DNA from: Marilutibacter spongiae | GTDB lineage: Bacteria; Pseudomonadota; Gammaproteobacteria; Xanthomonadales; Xanthomonadaceae | DNA length: 64,000 nt | Assembly: GCF_014145325.1 (NCBI RefSeq) | Contig: NZ_JACHTF010000008.1 | Location: 1-64,000, forward strand | Direction of reading: 5' to 3' | Shown: in pieces, positions 54,355 to 62,315 of the stretch | Numbering within the stretch: the first letter of the stretch is position 1 | Layout of the letters: each line of letters starts with the position of its first letter | The notes under the pieces: model-generated | Told to the model about the DNA's origin: nothing | Seen by the model: the letters and a program-made list of their open reading frames with translations, nothing else | Database searches by the model: none | Translations under genes and position numbers: made by a program

Positions 54355-55103
54355 TGGGCGGCCCCGATCGCGGCGATTTCCACGCCGTCGGCCTCCAGGG
54401 CCCGGCGCAGGGCGCGGGCGAAGGCGGCGGCATCCTCGCGATCGCCATGCAGGCACAGCGTGTCGGCCTGCAGTCGCAGTTCGCCGCCATCGGCCAGGCC
54501 CACGGTCCCATCGAGTGCGAGCGCCCGTGCCTGCGCGACCGCCGCGTCGATGCCGTCGAGTACCGCGCCGGGCGTGCCGCGCGGCAGCAGCCGACCGTCC
54601 GCGCCGTAGCCGCGTTCGGCGAAGACCTCGTGCGCGACCCGCAGGCCGTTCTCCACGCCCGCGCGCGTGAGTGCCGAACCCGAGAGCCCGAAGAGCACCA
54701 GCGAGGAATCGAACTCGAACACCGCCGCGGCGATCGCATCGGCGATGTCGGCGTCGCGGGCGGCGATGTTGTACAGCGCGCCATGCGGTTTGACGTGGAC
54801 CAGTGGCATGCCCTCCTGCTCCGCGATGCGCGCGAGCCGGCGCAGTTGCGCGGTCACCAGCAAGGTGGCGTGGCCGGGCGTCACCGGCAGCTCGCGCCGG
54901 CCGAAGTGTTCGCGGTCGACGAAACCCGGGTGTGCGCCGACGGCGACCCCGTGCTCGCGGCACAGGCGCAGCGTGCGTCGCATGCTGTCGTCGTCGCCGG
55001 CATGGCCGCCGCAGGCGATGCTGGCGGAGCTGACCAGCGGGACGATCGCGGCGTCGTCGCCGCAGCCTTCGCCGAGGTCGCAGTTGAAATCGATGCGGCG
55101 CAT
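54351..55103 (-). CDS. pxpA: 5-oxoprolinase subunit A (LamB/YcsF family)
   Basis: A 250-aa protein of the LamB/YcsF family, one of three parts of the ATP-dependent bacterial 5-oxoprolinase. RIDFNCDLGEGCGDDAAIVPL is the N-terminal signature; SIACGGHAGDD and VGAHPGFVDREHFGRREL hold metal-like His/Asp clusters; VKPHGALYN and LCLHGDREDA are also conserved. Start at 55103 was chosen because the upstream 16 residues are not family-like. It is 34 bp downstream of pxpC and overlaps the DUF969 gene. Confidence 0.94.
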   Translation of the reverse strand: MRRIDFNCDLGEGCGDDAAIVPLVSSASIACGGHAGDDDSMRRTLRLCREHGVAVGAHPGFVDREHFGRRELPVTPGHATLLVTAQLRRLARIAEQEGMPLVHVKPHGALYNIAARDADIADAIAAAVFEFDSSLVLFGLSGSALTRAGVENGLRVAHEVFAERGYGADGRLLPRGTPGAVLDGIDAAVAQARALALDGTVGLADGGELRLQADTLCLHGDREDAAAFARALRRALEADGVEIAAIGAAQ

Positions 55104-55137
55104 GCAGGGGCCCTGGAATCGATGGTGGTTGTCGCGG

Positions 55138-56145
55138 TCAGGGTAGATCAATTCCCGTCGCCCGGGCTGGGACAGGGGGAAGGCGCTCGTCCAGCAGGCG
55201 CGCCAAACGATGCCACTGCGCCCGCCGCAGTGCCCACAGGCGTTGCGATTGGGTCGCGTCGATCGCGCGCCATTGCAGCCATTGCCCCGGCGCGAGCTGG
55301 GCCAGTCGCGGCATGTCGACCGCGGCGACGTGGCCCAGCCGCGGGTAGCCGCCGGTCACCTGGGCATCGGCCATCAGCACGATCGGTTTTCCGTCCGGCG
55401 GTAGCTGGAGGGTGCCCGGCGCCACCGCCGCGGAAATCGTTTCGACGCCGGGGCTGTCCAGTGCGTCGCCTTTCAGGCGCAGGCCCTGGCGGTTGCTGCG
55501 CGGGTCGAGCTGCCAGCGGGTACCGGACAACGCGCCCGCCCCCGGGCGTGCATCGGGTACGTAACGGATGCAGGGTTCGGTCGGCAGTGGATCGTCGAAT
55601 TCCACCCACCAGGCAGGCGCCCGGGGCCGTCGGATACCACCCACGCGGGCGGGGCCGAGGGGCAGGCGGTCGCCGGCCTGCAGGCGGCGCCCGTCCAGCC
55701 CGCCAAAGCCACCGCGCAGGTCGGTACTGCGGCTGCCCAGGCAGGTGGGGACGTCGATCCCGCCGGCGATGGCAAGCCAGCCGCGCACGCCCAGGCGCAA
55801 CCGGCCGATGCGCAGTTCGCCGGGCGGCAGGTCCACCGGTCGGCCGTGGCCGATGGTGGACGGGCGACCCCCGATGGCGATGAAGACCGCGTCGACCAGG
55901 GCACCGCACAGGGCCACTCGGGTCGGGCGGGCGAAGCGCAGGCGCGGGCCCGACAGTGTGAACTCGAGCACCGCGTCGCCCGGCGCGTTGCCGACCAGGC
56001 GGTTGGCCAGCGTCGCGGCATCGAGGTCGAGCGCGCCCGCGCAGGCAACGCCGACATGGCGCCAACCGGTCCGGCCGCGATCCTGGACCGTCGTCAGCGG
56101 CCCCGCGGCGAGTACTTCGACGTGGGCGGCACCGCGTGCGCTCAT
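55138..56145 (-). CDS. pxpC: 5-oxoprolinase subunit C (biotin-dependent carboxylase-like)
   Basis: A 335-aa protein of the YbgK/KipA family. VLAAGPLTTVQDRGRTGWRHVGV is the characteristic N-terminus; LVGNAPGDAVLEFTLSGP, RLGVRGWLAIAGGIDVP and VTGGYPRLGHV are later conserved blocks. It pairs with the YbgJ-type subunit encoded directly upstream, overlapping as ATGA. Together with pxpA it hydrolyses 5-oxoproline to glutamate using ATP. Long shadow frames on the same strand are not fusions. Confidence 0.94.
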   Translation of the reverse strand: MSARGAAHVEVLAAGPLTTVQDRGRTGWRHVGVACAGALDLDAATLANRLVGNAPGDAVLEFTLSGPRLRFARPTRVALCGALVDAVFIAIGGRPSTIGHGRPVDLPPGELRIGRLRLGVRGWLAIAGGIDVPTCLGSRSTDLRGGFGGLDGRRLQAGDRLPLGPARVGGIRRPRAPAWWVEFDDPLPTEPCIRYVPDARPGAGALSGTRWQLDPRSNRQGLRLKGDALDSPGVETISAAVAPGTLQLPPDGKPIVLMADAQVTGGYPRLGHVAAVDMPRLAQLAPGQWLQWRAIDATQSQRLWALRRAQWHRLARLLDERLPPVPARATGIDLP

Positions 56146-56843
56146 GCCCGCGCCTCGCCGAGGCGCGCGAACGCGTCGGCATCGATCGGGCGGAAGCGGA
56201 CGCGGTCGCCGGGTTGCAGCAGCGCCGGCGACGCGCGACCGGGTTCGAACAGCGCCAGCGGCGTGCGTCCGAGCAGGCGCCAGCCGCCGGGGCTTTCGCG
56301 CGGATAGATCCCGGTCTGCGCGCCGCCGATGGCGACCGAGCCGGCGGGGACGCGCGTGCGCGGTGTCGCCAGGCGCGGCAGCGCCAGCGCCGGATCGAGG
56401 CCGGCAAGATAAGGGAAACCTGGCGCGAAACCGATCATCGCCACCGTGTACTCGGCGGCGGCATGGCGCAACGCCAGTGTCTCTGCGTCCAGGCCCAGCT
56501 CGCGCGCGGCGTCCTCCAGGTCGGGTCCGAATTCGCCACCGTAGGCCACGGGCACATCGATGCAGGCGCCGCCGCCTTCGCGCCGTTGCAGCGCATCGCT
56601 GTCCAGCCGGGCCTGCAACCAGGCACGGACCTCGCCGGCGCCGACCCGGAGCGGGTCGAAGAACACGCCGATGCTGGCGTATGCGGGGACCAGGTCGAGG
56701 ATGCCGGGCGGCGCGGTCGCCCGCAGGTCGTCGACGCGCGCATGGACGCGCGCCAGCAGCGCCGGCTCGATGGCGTCGCCGAGCGTCAGCAGCCAGGCAT
56801 CGTCGGCCAGGGCCTCGACGCGGACGTGGGGCACCGGACTCAC
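56142..56843 (-). CDS. pxpB: 5-oxoprolinase subunit B (KipI/YbgJ family)
   Basis: A 233-aa protein of the KipI/YbgJ family. YTVAMIGFAPGFPYLAGLDP, RLATPRTRVPAGSVAIGG and TGIYPRESPGGWRLLGRTPL are hallmarks. It starts with GTG at 56843, overlapping the HIT gene stop in GTGA, and its end overlaps pxpC as ATGA. In a B. subtilis relative KipI inhibits a sensor kinase, but in this operon the oxoprolinase role is clear. Confidence 0.94.
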   Translation of the reverse strand: MSPVPHVRVEALADDAWLLTLGDAIEPALLARVHARVDDLRATAPPGILDLVPAYASIGVFFDPLRVGAGEVRAWLQARLDSDALQRREGGGACIDVPVAYGGEFGPDLEDAARELGLDAETLALRHAAAEYTVAMIGFAPGFPYLAGLDPALALPRLATPRTRVPAGSVAIGGAQTGIYPRESPGGWRLLGRTPLALFEPGRASPALLQPGDRVRFRPIDADAFARLGEARA

Positions 56844-57256
56844 GCGTCGAGCGCGTCGCGCAGGGCGTTGATCCGCGCGACCAGGGCCTCGGGCGTGTAA
56901 GGCCGGGCGCTCGCCGTTCCCCAGACCGGGCGGGGCCAGGCGATGTCGCCGCGGAAGCGCGCGATCACGTGCACGTGCAGCTGCTCGACGACGTTGCCCA
57001 GCGCCGCCACGTTGAGCTTGTCGGGCTTGAACACGGCCAGCAGGGCGCGGCTGGCGACGTCGATCTCGCGGGTCAGCGTGGCGCGCTCGGACGGCCTGAG
57101 GTCGGTCAGTTCGCGCGCCCCGTCGACCCGCGGCACCAGGATCAGCCAGGGGTGGTGGGCGTCGTCCATCAGGCGCAGCTCGCTCAGGCCGAACTGGGCG
57201 ACCGGATGGGTGTCCTCGGCCAGGGTCGGGTGCAGGTGCCAGCGGGAGGCGTTCAT
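56840..57256 (-). CDS. HIT-family nucleotide hydrolase or transferase
   Basis: A 138-aa HIT-domain protein. The histidine triad appears as QLHVHVIARF (H-x-H-x pattern lacking the third His of classical HxHxHxx), near residue 95, with WLILVPRV and the helix LNVAALGNVVEQ before it. The family hydrolyses nucleoside phosphoramidates or similar bonds. ATG at 57256 overlaps the dienelactone hydrolase stop as ATGA, and the end overlaps pxpB. No direct link to oxoproline is known, so operon membership may be only transcriptional. Confidence 0.9.
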   Translation of the reverse strand: MNASRWHLHPTLAEDTHPVAQFGLSELRLMDDAHHPWLILVPRVDGARELTDLRPSERATLTREIDVASRALLAVFKPDKLNVAALGNVVEQLHVHVIARFRGDIAWPRPVWGTASARPYTPEALVARINALRDALDA

Positions 57257-57915
57257 CGCAGGGCGTCCTCGAAGAAGGCGAGCGTGCGCGGCCAGGCTTC
57301 GGCCGCGGCAGCCGGCGCGTGGTCGGCGCGACGGTCGCAATTGAAGCCGTGCCCGGCATCGTAGACGTGCACGAGTGCGCCCGGATGCGCATCGCGGTGG
57401 CGCTGGACCGTCCCGGGCGGGAGGCTGGCGTCGTGCTCGCCGAAGTGGAACATCATCGGCGCGCGCAGGGCCTCGTCCAGGAAGCCCGCGGTGCGGGTGC
57501 CGTAGTAGCTCACCGCCGGCAGTCCCAGGCGGGTGTTGGCCAGGTAGGCGATCGTGCCGCCCCAGCAGAAGCCGACCGCGCCCGTGCGCAGGCCTTCACC
57601 CTGCAGCCGCTCGGCGGCGGCCCGCGCACCGTCCACCGCGCGCTCGGTCCCCAGCTGGGCGACGAGCGCGCGTCCGCGGGCGATGCCGGCATCGTCGTAG
57701 TCCAGCTCGACGTCGCGCTCGACCGGGTCGAACAGGGCCGGGGCCAGGGCGCTGTAGCCGGCATCGGCGACGCGGCGGGTGACGTCGCGGACGTGGGCGT
57801 TGACGCCGAAGATCTCCTGCAGGACGACGATCCCGCCGCGGGGCACGCCGGCGGGATCCTCGCGCCAGGCGCGGATGGGGCCTTGCGGGGTGTCGAGGTC
57901 GGTCCAGTGGCCCAT
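57253..57915 (-). CDS. Dienelactone hydrolase family protein
   Basis: A 220-aa alpha/beta hydrolase. The nucleophile is cysteine in GFCWGGTIAY, the catalytic Asp is in GEHDASLP and the His in DAGHGFNCD. LQEIFGVNAHVRDV and ALAPALFDP are typical of the DLH fold. Substrate unknown; members open lactone rings but many act on other esters. It is the first gene of the operon that runs through HIT and pxpBCA to DUF979, with rimO diverging upstream (141 bp between starts). Confidence 0.92.
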   Translation of the reverse strand: MGHWTDLDTPQGPIRAWREDPAGVPRGGIVVLQEIFGVNAHVRDVTRRVADAGYSALAPALFDPVERDVELDYDDAGIARGRALVAQLGTERAVDGARAAAERLQGEGLRTGAVGFCWGGTIAYLANTRLGLPAVSYYGTRTAGFLDEALRAPMMFHFGEHDASLPPGTVQRHRDAHPGALVHVYDAGHGFNCDRRADHAPAAAAEAWPRTLAFFEDALR

Positions 57916-57996
57916 GGGGCACCTCCATCGGGTGGGGACGTGGCCGGATGTTCAGCCGGGAGCAGGGCAGTGGCGGGTCCATGGTAGCGCCAGCGC

Positions 57997-58002
57997 TATA
58001 AT
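57997..58002 (+). promoter_or_regulatory. -10 box of rimO
   Basis: A consensus TATAAT lies 55 bp before the rimO start. A matching -35 is poor. Confidence 0.55.
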
Positions 58003-58056
58003 TCGTGTCCCGGCGTGCCGGCCGATCCGGCGCACGCGATTGAACCCGGCGCATCC

Positions 58057-59427
58057 ATGTCCCTGCAGAACACCAAGTCCGCCAATCCCAAGGTCGGCTT
58101 CGTCAGCCTCGGCTGTCCGAAGGCCCTGGTCGATTCCGAACGCATCCTCACCCAGCTCAAGGTCGAGGGCTACGACCTCGTGCCCAGTTACGACGATGCC
58201 GACGTGGTCGTGGTCAACACCTGCGGCTTCATCGATTCGGCGGTCGCGGAGTCGCTCGATGCGATCGGCGAGGCGATGGCCGAGAACGGCAAGGTGATCG
58301 TCACCGGCTGCCTGGGCAAGCGCGAGGACGTGATCCGCGAAGCTCACCCCGGCGTGCTGTCCATCAGCGGCCCGCAGGACTATGCCAGCGTCATGGGCGC
58401 GGTGCACCACGCGCTGCCGCCGCGCCACGATCCCTTCGTCGACCTGGTGCCGCGCCGCGCCGCCGACGCGGGCAGCGACATCGGCGTCAAGCTCACGCCC
58501 AAGCACTACGCGTACCTGAAGATCTCCGAGGGCTGCAACCACCGTTGCAGCTTCTGCATCATCCCCTCCATGCGCGGCGACCTCGTGAGCCGGCCGGTCG
58601 ACCAGGTGCTTCGCGAGGCCGAGAAACTGGCGATGGGCGGGGTGAAGGAACTGCTGGTGATTTCGCAGGACACCTCCGCCTACGGCGTGGACCTCAGGTA
58701 TGCCGAGCGCGAGTGGCGAGGCAAGGCCTACCAGACGCGCATGAAGGCATTGTGCGAGGGGCTGTCCGAGCTGGGCCTGTGGACGCGGCTGCACTACGTG
58801 TACCCGTACCCGCACGTGGACGACGTCATCCCGCTGATGGCCGAAGGCAAGCTGCTGCCGTACCTGGACATCCCGTTCCAGCACGCCAGTCCGCGCATCC
58901 TCAAGCTGATGAAGCGTCCGGGCGCGGTCGACAAGACCCTGGAGCGGATCCAGCGCTGGCGCGCCACCTGCCCGGAGATCACCATCCGCAGCACCTTCAT
59001 CGTCGGCTTCCCCGGCGAGACCGACGCCGAGTTCGAATCGCTGCTCGATTTCCTCGAAGAGGCGCAGCTCGATCGCGTGGGCGCGTTCGCGTACTCGCCG
59101 GTGGAGGGCGCGAAGGCCAACGACCTGCCCGACCCGGTGCCGGAGGAGGTCAAGCAGGAGCGCCTGGCGCGGTTCATGGAACTGCAGGCCGACATTTCCA
59201 CCGCGAAGCTCGAATCCCGCGTCGGCACCACCCAGCGCTGCCTGGTCGACGCGCTCGACGGCGATCTTGCGATCGCCCGCTCGATGGCCGACGCGCCGGA
59301 GATCGACGGCCTGGTGCAGATCCAGAACGGCTTCGAGGCCGGCCTGCGCCCGGGCGAGTTCGTCGATGTCGCCATCCTGGGCAGCGACGAGCACGACCTC
59401 TACGGCGAGGTCGCGTTCGAGGACTGA
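58057..59427 (+). CDS. rimO: Ribosomal protein S12 methylthiotransferase
   Basis: A 456-aa radical SAM enzyme adding a methylthio group to an Asp of ribosomal protein S12. The N-terminal UPF0004 domain has [18 protein letters not shown] and NTCGFIDSA with the auxiliary-cluster cysteines; the radical SAM motif is [16 protein letters not shown]; the C-terminal TRAM domain covers about 380-450. [10 protein letters not shown] is typical of RimO rather than MiaB. Start at 58057 is preferred over a longer frame. Confidence 0.96.
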   Translation: MSLQNTKSANPKVGFVSLGCPKALVDSERILTQLKVEGYDLVPSYDDADVVVVNTCGFIDSAVAESLDAIGEAMAENGKVIVTGCLGKREDVIREAHPGVLSISGPQDYASVMGAVHHALPPRHDPFVDLVPRRAADAGSDIGVKLTPKHYAYLKISEGCNHRCSFCIIPSMRGDLVSRPVDQVLREAEKLAMGGVKELLVISQDTSAYGVDLRYAEREWRGKAYQTRMKALCEGLSELGLWTRLHYVYPYPHVDDVIPLMAEGKLLPYLDIPFQHASPRILKLMKRPGAVDKTLERIQRWRATCPEITIRSTFIVGFPGETDAEFESLLDFLEEAQLDRVGAFAYSPVEGAKANDLPDPVPEEVKQERLARFMELQADISTAKLESRVGTTQRCLVDALDGDLAIARSMADAPEIDGLVQIQNGFEAGLRPGEFVDVAILGSDEHDLYGEVAFED

Positions 59428-59721
59428 CGCCGCGCCCCCGGCGATGCGCCATGGGCGCGCCGCCTGTCACGGAAGCGGGGCAACGGCCGCGCTCCGGCTT
59501 CGTCGCACCGGTCCCCTGCGCGCCTGGGTCATGGCGGCACGGCGCCCAAACCCGCTTCGCCCGGACAAGGGCGCTTCTCCCGCCGCCACGGCCTGCGGTG
59601 CTCGGCGGCCTCGAAGTCGCGAAGATCAAGATCAACGGCGACGGCATCACCCCACGTAGCCCGGGTAAGCGAAGCGCACCCGGGGCCGCGCCCCATCGCC
59701 GAGGCGCGCAGATGCCCCGGC
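59428..59721. other. Intergenic region after rimO
   Basis: No gene was recognised in these 294 bp. Apart from the REP-like element at 59656-59684 it shows only GC-rich, low-information sequence with several imperfect repeats such as GGCGC clusters. No rho-independent terminator with a T run is visible. Confidence 0.6.
59656..59684. repeat. REP-like palindromic element
   Basis: GTAGCCCGGGT, a short AAGCG-rich centre and ACCCGGG form a 7-bp inverted repeat with an 11-base loop. The form, GTAGCCCGGGT then AAGCG-rich centre then ACCCGGG, matches REP-type dispersed palindromes I recall from xanthomonad genomes. Only one copy was noticed in this window. Confidence 0.55.
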
Positions 59722-60948
59722 TCACGCCATCGACAGGGCCAGGGCCACGGCGGCGGTCGCCATCGCGGCCAGGCCGCCGGCGACCTGCAGCGCGTAGCGC
59801 CGGGTGCCGCTGGCGAAGGCGATCACGCTCTTGGCCACGCCCGCCGACACCAGCAGGCCGGCCAGTCCGAGGCGGGCATGCGCCAGCGCCAGTTCGCCGC
59901 CGCCGGCCAGTTGCGCGATGCTGGCGGCGGCCGGATGGAGCTCGGCCAGCGCGACCAGCATGGCGGCGACCATCGCCCCGGCGTCGCCGAACAGTCGACT
60001 CAGCCCGGCCGACGCCAACAGCACGGCGCTGAACACCAGGCCGAGCAGCAAGGCCTGTCCGACATGGAATGCAGGGGCGTCGGTGGGCGGCGGGCTCGCG
60101 CTTTCGCCGCGGTCGCGCAGTCCCGGCAGCGCCGCCACTGCGACCGCCAGGCCGGCGGCGGCGAGCGGCCAGACGCTGGCCCGCAGCAGCGCGGGCGACG
60201 TCGCGCCCACGATGGCCGCCAGCAACATCAAGGAGGCGAGGTTCGCCAGCAGCGCCGCCGAGGCCGCCGCTGCGGCGCGGGCAGGCGCCTGGCGGGACTG
60301 TTGGCCCAAGCCGGCCACCGCGGCGGTCGAAGACGCGAAGCCGGACAGGAAGCCCGCCAGCGGCAGGCCCCAGCGTGCGCCGACCAGCCGAAGGGCGAGA
60401 TGCCCCAGCAGGCCGACGCCCATGACCAGGACGACGAGCCGCCAGATCACCGACGGCACCAGCACGCCCCAGGGGTCCACCGGCCGGTCCGGCAGCAAGG
60501 GCAGCACCACCAGCGCGGCGGCCGCGAGCATCAGACCGTCCTGCACTTCGCGTTCGGCCAGCCAGCGGCGGGCAAAACCCTGGAGCGGTTCCTTGGCGAA
60601 CAACAGGCCGGCCACCACCACGGCCAGTCCGCCGGCCCAGGCCGGCGCCGATTGCGCCAGCGCGGCCAACAGGGGCGTGGTCAGCAGGGCCACCTCGCCG
60701 GTCAGGCCGGGGTCCTGGGTGCGGCTTTGCCGATACCCGACCACCGCCAGCGCGCCGACCCCGAGCATCAGCACGGCCAGCAGCCAGGGACCGAAACTGA
60801 TGGCGACCGCGGCGGCGATCGCGACCAGGGCATGGGTCCGGATGCCGGCCTGGGCGACCGCGCCATGGGCCGGGTGACGCTCGCGTACCAGCCCGACCAG
60901 CAGGCCGATCGCGACGGCCGTGGTCATGCCCTGCAGGCCGATCTCCAT
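59722..60948 (-). CDS. MgtC/SapB and DUF4010 membrane protein
   Basis: A 408-aa polytopic inner-membrane protein with about eleven helices. The N-terminal MgtC/SapB half reads GLLVGLVRERH with the GIRTHALVAIAAAVAI block; the C-terminal DUF4010 half includes LAGFLSGFASSTAAVAGLGQQ and VSAGVAKSVIAFASG. Function of this combined family is uncertain; the MgtC part has been tied to Mg limitation in pathogens. It has no overlap with neighbours; 326 bp without genes lie upstream. Confidence 0.88.
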   Translation of the reverse strand: MEIGLQGMTTAVAIGLLVGLVRERHPAHGAVAQAGIRTHALVAIAAAVAISFGPWLLAVLMLGVGALAVVGYRQSRTQDPGLTGEVALLTTPLLAALAQSAPAWAGGLAVVVAGLLFAKEPLQGFARRWLAEREVQDGLMLAAAALVVLPLLPDRPVDPWGVLVPSVIWRLVVLVMGVGLLGHLALRLVGARWGLPLAGFLSGFASSTAAVAGLGQQSRQAPARAAAAASAALLANLASLMLLAAIVGATSPALLRASVWPLAAAGLAVAVAALPGLRDRGESASPPPTDAPAFHVGQALLLGLVFSAVLLASAGLSRLFGDAGAMVAAMLVALAELHPAAASIAQLAGGGELALAHARLGLAGLLVSAGVAKSVIAFASGTRRYALQVAGGLAAMATAAVALALSMA

Positions 60949-61274
60949 GGCGGCTCCGGATGCCTCGCGTGGTCGATGCGGCTAGGGTCGCACGCCGTGC
61001 GGCGGGATGGCAGGGCCCCCAGCCTGAACGCCCGGTGTCATAGGGGAATCCCCTAGAGTGGTGTCGGGGAAACCCTGATGCCCCGCGGCAGCCCCGGGCG
61101 CGTATCGTGGACCGCACAGCGCGTGGGGCGGTTCGTTGCGGCGGGTGACCCGAAGAACCCGCCGTCCAATGCATGGCACCTCGTCGGTGGGACCCGTTCC
61201 CCGACGCGCTCGAAAGGCGGGGATATCGCTATCCCCGCCTTTCTCGTTTCCGCCGCCCCGCGACCGGGAGCGCC
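60949..61274. other. Structured intergenic region, possible small RNA or leader
   Basis: No CDS is seen in these 326 bp between greB and the DUF4010 gene. They contain a 15-bp palindrome TAGGGGA-A-TCCCCTA at 61041-61055 and a strong terminator hairpin at 61212-61243. The composition is less coding-like than neighbours and has several inverted arms between these two elements. Promoters of the DUF4010 gene should lie at its left end. Confidence 0.5.
61212..61243. terminator. Strong bidirectional terminator downstream of greB
   Basis: A 14-bp perfect stem (GAAAGGCGGGGATA) with a 4-base loop, with T-rich ends on both strands. It lies 32 bp beyond the greB stop and would also end any transcript from the left. 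Confidence 0.82.
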
Positions 61275-61778
61275 TCAGATGCCGTAGTCCACGCCGACGA
61301 TGACGAAACGGGTGGGGCCGGTCGGCAGGCTGGCCTCGAACTCGTCGTCGAGCTGCTTCTTCAGCATCGCCCGGGCCAGCGGCGAATCGATGCTGATCCA
61401 GCCGCGCGGCGCGTCGGTCTCGTCCGGACCGACGATCCGGTAGCGCCGGCACTCGCCGTCGTCCACGCGCTCGACCTCGACGCTGGCGCCGAAGAACACC
61501 GCGCGCGGGTCCGATGGCCGCCCCTCGACCACCTTCAGCGCCGGCACCCGCTTGCTGAGGTAGCGCACGCGCCTGTCGATCTCGCCCAGTTGCTTCTTGC
61601 GGTAGGTGTATTCGGCGTTTTCGGAGCGGTCGCCTTCGGCCGCGGCGGCGGCCAGCGCCTGCACGACCTCGGGGCGCTTCACCCGCCACAGCTCGTCGAG
61701 TTCACGTTTGAGGCGATCGTGCCCCTCGCGCGTGATCAGGGCGGTGCTCTTTTCCGGCGGTGGTCGCCAGCGACCCAT
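61275..61778 (-). CDS. greB: Transcription elongation factor GreB
   Basis: A 167-aa coiled-coil factor that rescues backtracked RNA polymerase by transcript cleavage. [20 protein letters not shown] and [20 protein letters not shown] are the N-terminal coiled-coil and acidic-tip region (Asp and Glu visible in GDRSENAEY). The C-terminal FKBP-like domain runs from about residue 85. [13 protein letters not shown] favours GreB over GreA. It starts at 61778, 9 bp after the stop of the lipoprotein gene upstream. Confidence 0.95.
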   Translation of the reverse strand: MGRWRPPPEKSTALITREGHDRLKRELDELWRVKRPEVVQALAAAAAEGDRSENAEYTYRKKQLGEIDRRVRYLSKRVPALKVVEGRPSDPRAVFFGASVEVERVDDGECRRYRIVGPDETDAPRGWISIDSPLARAMLKKQLDDEFEASLPTGPTRFVIVGVDYGI

Positions 61779-61787
61779 CGGTGCCCC

Positions 61788-62294
61788 TCAGCCCGGGCCT
61801 GGCACGCGGACCAGGCCCTGTTCGGGCTCGCTAGCGATCGGCTGGCCCTCGCTGTCGAGCAGTCGCAGTTCGTCCGGCGGCGACCACTGGAACAGGCGGT
61901 CCTGCTCATCCTTGGCGTTGGGATCCAGCCTGACCCGGGTGCCTTCCACGCTCCAGCTGCCGTCGATGTCGAAGTGCGTGCCGGCCTCGTCGCGGTAGCG
62001 CTCGGTGATCGCGAACGTGCCGTCGTCCCGCAGCGCCAGCACGGTCTCGATGCCCGGACAGCTGGCGCAGGGCAGGGTGCCCTGGAAGCGGCCGGGCAGC
62101 GCCTTCGTGTCGACGTCGGAGGCCGGCACGGCGTCGGCGGGCGTCACCTCGTGCAGCACCGCCGCTGGCGCCTCGTCCGCATTCGGTGCGGGGGCGGCGG
62201 TCGTGTCTTCGGCAGGCTCGCCGGGTTGGCACGCCGCCAGGGCCAGCGGAAGGAGGACGAGGGCGACGAGGGGTCGGCGGGTGGTGGGCATCAT
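61788..62294 (-). CDS. NlpE-N-like copper-resistance lipoprotein
   Basis: A 168-aa lipoprotein with lipobox LAAC (Cys22) and a Pro/Ala/Asp-rich spacer. The mature domain contains GTLPCASCPGIETVLALRDDG with the C-x2-C pair Cys76-Cys79, as in the NlpE N-terminal domain, then strands ending LDSEGQP. It lacks the NlpE C-terminal OB domain. NlpE of E. coli signals envelope stress and copper; a similar sensing role is inferred. Start at 62294 has GGA upstream; the next ATG in frame is 3 bp later. Confidence 0.85.
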   Translation of the reverse strand: MMPTTRRPLVALVLLPLALAACQPGEPAEDTTAAPAPNADEAPAAVLHEVTPADAVPASDVDTKALPGRFQGTLPCASCPGIETVLALRDDGTFAITERYRDEAGTHFDIDGSWSVEGTRVRLDPNAKDEQDRLFQWSPPDELRLLDSEGQPIASEPEQGLVRVPGPG

Positions 62295-62315
62295 GGGTGT
62301 CCTGTGCACGGGGGG

